Origin: Rhodoluna sp.
GTDB lineage: Bacteria; Actinomycetota; Actinomycetes; Actinomycetales; Microbacteriaceae
Direction: 5' to 3'
DNA length: 46,751 nt
Assembly (NCBI RefSeq): GCF_024639375.1
Contig: NZ_JAHEIM010000005.1
Span: 1 to 46,751, forward strand
The notes below the pieces were generated by a model, which was given only the letters and a program-made list of their open reading frames with translations, was not told the origin of the DNA and made no database searches. Below, piece after piece: positions 44,273-46,751 of this stretch; the stretch's first letter is position 1; each line of letters starts with the position of its first letter. Position numbers and translations under genes: made by a program.

Positions 44273-46751
44273 TTAGCTGCAACCGCTAGTTGATCCACAG
44301 CCTTCACACACGTGGCATGAACCCGATGGGCGCATCTTGATTCCACAGCTGAAGCAAAGTGGTGCGTCTGACTCGGTGCCCTGCAGCATTTCAAAAAGTT
44401 CTGCTGATGAGTGAACTTCTTTCTTGCTGGTGATTTCAACTGACTGAACAGTTGTAGCCGCTGCTACTGGTGCAACCGGTGCAACTGGAGCTGATGTTGC
44501 CTCAACAACATCGGCTGCCGCTACTGCGGTTGCCGGTGCAGCAACAACTGCATCAACTGAACCGTATGAACCAGATGCATCCAACGCTGCTGAACGCTCA
44601 GCTGCGGTGTAGATGCCAAGGTAGCTGCGGGTTTCTGCAGGCAGGTGGTCAAGGGCAATACGACGGAAGATGTAGTCCATCAATGACTTAGCCATGCGGA
44701 TGTCTGCGTCATCGGTTAGACCAGACGGCTCGAATGTCGAGTTGGTGAACTTCTGCACGAATGTCTCTAGTGGAACACCGTACTGAAGGCCAATCGAAAC
44801 TGAGATTGAGAATGCATCCATAACACCGGCAAGAGTTGAACCCTGCTTGCCTAGCTTGATGAACACTTCGCCAACGCCACCATCTGGGTATGAACCAACG
44901 GTTAGGTAACCTTCAGCGCCACCAACGGTGAACGAAGTGGTTGATGAAGGGCGTGACTTTGGCAGACGCTTGCGCACTGGGTGAGACATTGGCACAGCAG
45001 CAGCTGGAGCTTCTGCAGTCTTGGTCTTGGTCTCAGTCTTTGCCTTTGCATCTGAAAGTGGCTGGCCAACCTTGCAGTTGTCGCGGTAGATAGCCAAGGC
45101 CTTCAGGCCCATCTTCCAACCCTGGAAGTAAACGTCGGCAATCTCTTCACGAGTTGCAGTTTCTGGCATGTTCACTGTCTTAGAAATTGCACCAGACAAG
45201 AACGGCTGAACTGCAGCCATCATGCGCACGTGACCCATTGGCTCAATTGCGCGGATGCCCACTGCTGTGTCGAAGATTGCGTAGTGCTCGGTCTTTAGAC
45301 CAGGTGCGTCAACGATGTGACCGTGGGTGCTGATGTGATCGATGATCGCTTCGATGGTCTCTTGTGAGTAACCAAGACGGTGCAAAGCAAACGGAATGGT
45401 CTGGTTCACGATCTGCATCGAACCACCGGTTGACAACTTCTTGTACTTAACCAATGAGAAGTCAGGCTCGATACCGGTGGTGTCACAGTCCATCATGAAA
45501 CCGATGGTGCCGGTAGGTGCAAGCAATGATGCTTGCGAGTTGCGCCAACCGTTGCGTGAACCAATTTCGGTGTTCAGTGCCCACTGCTGCTGAGCAGCTG
45601 CGTTTACCTGACGGTCAATATCAGACACTGCACGAACCTGGTGCGCAGCAGTTTCGTGCTTTGCCATTACGCGGTCGTGACCGGCCTTGTTCTTTGCATA
45701 ACCTGCGTATTGACCAACAACACCGGCGAGCTCTGCTGAACGACGGTATGCGCTAGCGGTCATCAGTGAGGTGATGCCAGCTGCAAGAGCAAAGCCCTCT
45801 TCGCTGTCATAAGGAACACCGATTGCCATTAGCAATGCGCCAAGGTTTGCATAACCAATGCCTAGCTGACGGAATGCGCGGGTGGTCTCACCAATCGCTT
45901 CGGTTGGGAAGTCTGCGAAACAGATTGAGATATCCATCGCGGTGAAGATCAACTCGTTTGCCTTGATGAAGGTCTCGGTGTCAAATGAACCGTCAGGAAG
46001 CAAGAACTTCAAAAGGTTTAGCGAAGCCAAGTTACAGCTTGAGTTGTCAAGGTGCATGTACTCAGAGCAAGGGTTTGAACCAGTGATGCGACCTGACTCT
46101 GGGCTGGTGTGCCAGTCGTTGATGATGTCGTCATACTGGATGCCTGGGTCGGCACACTGCCAAGCAGCGTCTGCAATCTTGCCCCATAGCTCGCGAGCGT
46201 CAACTTCTTCAATAACTTCACCGGTGGTGCGCGCACGCAAACCGAATGAAGTGCCGTGCTCAACAGCCTGCATGAACTCTGCGTTTACACGAACTGAGTT
46301 GTTGGCGTTCTGGTACTGAACAGAGTTGATGTCCTTGCCACCAAGCTCCATGTTGTAGCCAGCGTCGCGCAGAACGCGAATCTTGTCTTCTTCGCGAGCC
46401 TTGGTCTCGATGAATTCTTCGATGTCTGGGTGGTCAACATCAAGCACAACCATCTTTGCTGCGCGGCGGGTTGCGCCACCTGACTTGATGGTTCCTGCAG
46501 ATGCATCGGCACCACGCATGAATGAAACCGGGCCAGAAGCTGAACCGCCTGAGCTTTTTAGAAGCTCCTTTGAAGAGCGGATGCGTGAAAGGTTTAGACC
46601 TGCACCTGAACCGCCCTTGAAGATCATTCCTTCTTCGCGATACCAGTTAAGGATTGAATCCATTGTGTCGTCAACTGACAGGATGAAACATGCCGACACT
46701 TGCTGAGGACTCTTGGTTCCAACGTTGAACCAAACTGGAGAGTTGAAGCTG
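44273..46751 (-). CDS. nrdJ: Adenosylcobalamin-dependent ribonucleotide reductase (partial, N-terminus missing)
   Basis: The C-terminal 825 residues of a class II ribonucleotide reductase, which makes deoxyribonucleotides using coenzyme B12. The frame runs off the window edge through NSPVWFNVG and QQVSACFILSVDDTMDSI. Family landmarks are GGSGAGLNLSRIRSS, the active-site NPCSEYMHLDNSSCNLASLNL, the LLAPTGTIGFMMDCDTTGIEP loop and the C-terminal TSCPD domain (GGVGEVFIKLGKQGSTLAGVMDAF). A long Ala/Val-rich linker then leads to a Cys-rich tail (CFSCGIKMR, CHVCEGCG, GCS) expected to reduce the active site or bind zinc. The promoter is outside the window; it is often under a B12 riboswitch. Confidence 0.96.
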   Translation of the reverse strand, partial: SFNSPVWFNVGTKSPQQVSACFILSVDDTMDSILNWYREEGMIFKGGSGAGLNLSRIRSSKELLKSSGGSASGPVSFMRGADASAGTIKSGGATRRAAKMVVLDVDHPDIEEFIETKAREEDKIRVLRDAGYNMELGGKDINSVQYQNANNSVRVNAEFMQAVEHGTSFGLRARTTGEVIEEVDARELWGKIADAAWQCADPGIQYDDIINDWHTSPESGRITGSNPCSEYMHLDNSSCNLASLNLLKFLLPDGSFDTETFIKANELIFTAMDISICFADFPTEAIGETTRAFRQLGIGYANLGALLMAIGVPYDSEEGFALAAGITSLMTASAYRRSAELAGVVGQYAGYAKNKAGHDRVMAKHETAAHQVRAVSDIDRQVNAAAQQQWALNTEIGSRNGWRNSQASLLAPTGTIGFMMDCDTTGIEPDFSLVKYKKLSTGGSMQIVNQTIPFALHRLGYSQETIEAIIDHISTHGHIVDAPGLKTEHYAIFDTAVGIRAIEPMGHVRMMAAVQPFLSGAISKTVNMPETATREEIADVYFQGWKMGLKALAIYRDNCKVGQPLSDAKAKTETKTKTAEAPAAAVPMSHPVRKRLPKSRPSSTTSFTVGGAEGYLTVGSYPDGGVGEVFIKLGKQGSTLAGVMDAFSISVSIGLQYGVPLETFVQKFTNSTFEPSGLTDDADIRMAKSLMDYIFRRIALDHLPAETRSYLGIYTAAERSAALDASGSYGSVDAVVAAPATAVAAADVVEATSAPVAPVAPVAAATTVQSVEITSKKEVHSSAELFEMLQGTESDAPLCFSCGIKMRPSGSCHVCEGCGSTSGCS

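Overview
The window is ordinary chromosomal DNA from an actinobacterium, most likely a small-genome Microbacteriaceae member of the freshwater Luna/Rhodoluna/Aquiluna kind. The basis is a set of actinobacterial signature families (DUF3000, DUF3159, DUF3710, DUF3093, DUF4193, SepH, DUF7455, DUF4191, DUF3043, CtaF), gene order resembling mycobacteria (DUF3000-rnd-dxs; lipB-lipA-DUF4191-RDD-glnA), moderate GC by eye, very short intergenic spaces and many leaderless promoters. I see no insertion sequence, prophage, CRISPR array or plasmid feature. No gap without a gene exceeds 300 bases.

Layout. 1-120: a partial tRNA (probably Ser) and tRNA-Gly(GCC), both minus. 192-2812: two tandem ammonium transporters (minus) behind a probable GlnR operator. 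2941-3942: zapE, divergent from an sseA-sufE-RibD-like run, then DUF3000-rnd (3943-7803). 7784-12429: dxs and acnA (minus). 12477-14217: DUF3159-DUF3710-dut (minus), divergent from DUF3093. 14714-17354: DUF4193, sepH and a phosphodiesterase. 17399-21926: convergent parC and parE. 22076-25926: a small zinc protein, then sigA-murT-gatD (minus). 26066-28311: PAC2 protein and MFS transporter (minus). 28348-32622: pepA, lpd and the 2-oxoacid dehydrogenase E2. 32644-36002: a small membrane protein, lipB-lipA, DUF4191, RDD. 36012-37552: glnA behind a second GlnR-like operator. 37682-40632: ctaC-ctaD-ctaF (minus). 40782-44171: erpA, an M20 dipeptidase, DUF3043 and pyrD. 44273-46751: the 3' part of cobalamin-dependent ribonucleotide reductase nrdJ.

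How the genes fit together. Nitrogen capture (two Amt) and assimilation (GlnA) seem to share one regulator. LipB/LipA supply the lipoyl group used by the E2, which Lpd re-oxidises. Acn, E2, Lpd and the cytochrome oxidase subunits form a respiratory core. SseA/SufE/ErpA serve sulfur and Fe-S handling, needed by Acn and LipA. ParC/ParE, ZapE, SepH and MurT/GatD concern chromosome segregation, division and wall synthesis.

Most notable: the GatD homologue next to sigA contains no cysteine at all, so it cannot be a classical glutaminase, and its MurT partner lacks the usual four-cysteine ribbon. In a Microbacteriaceae-like organism, where peptidoglycan is usually group B (alpha-carboxyl of D-Glu carries an amino acid rather than an amide), this suggests a repurposed ligase. 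Also notable: ten genes share one leaderless promoter layout (TANNNT, exactly six bases, start codon), several divergent gene pairs overlap their -10 boxes, and the second Amt has Glu in place of the first twin-His residue.
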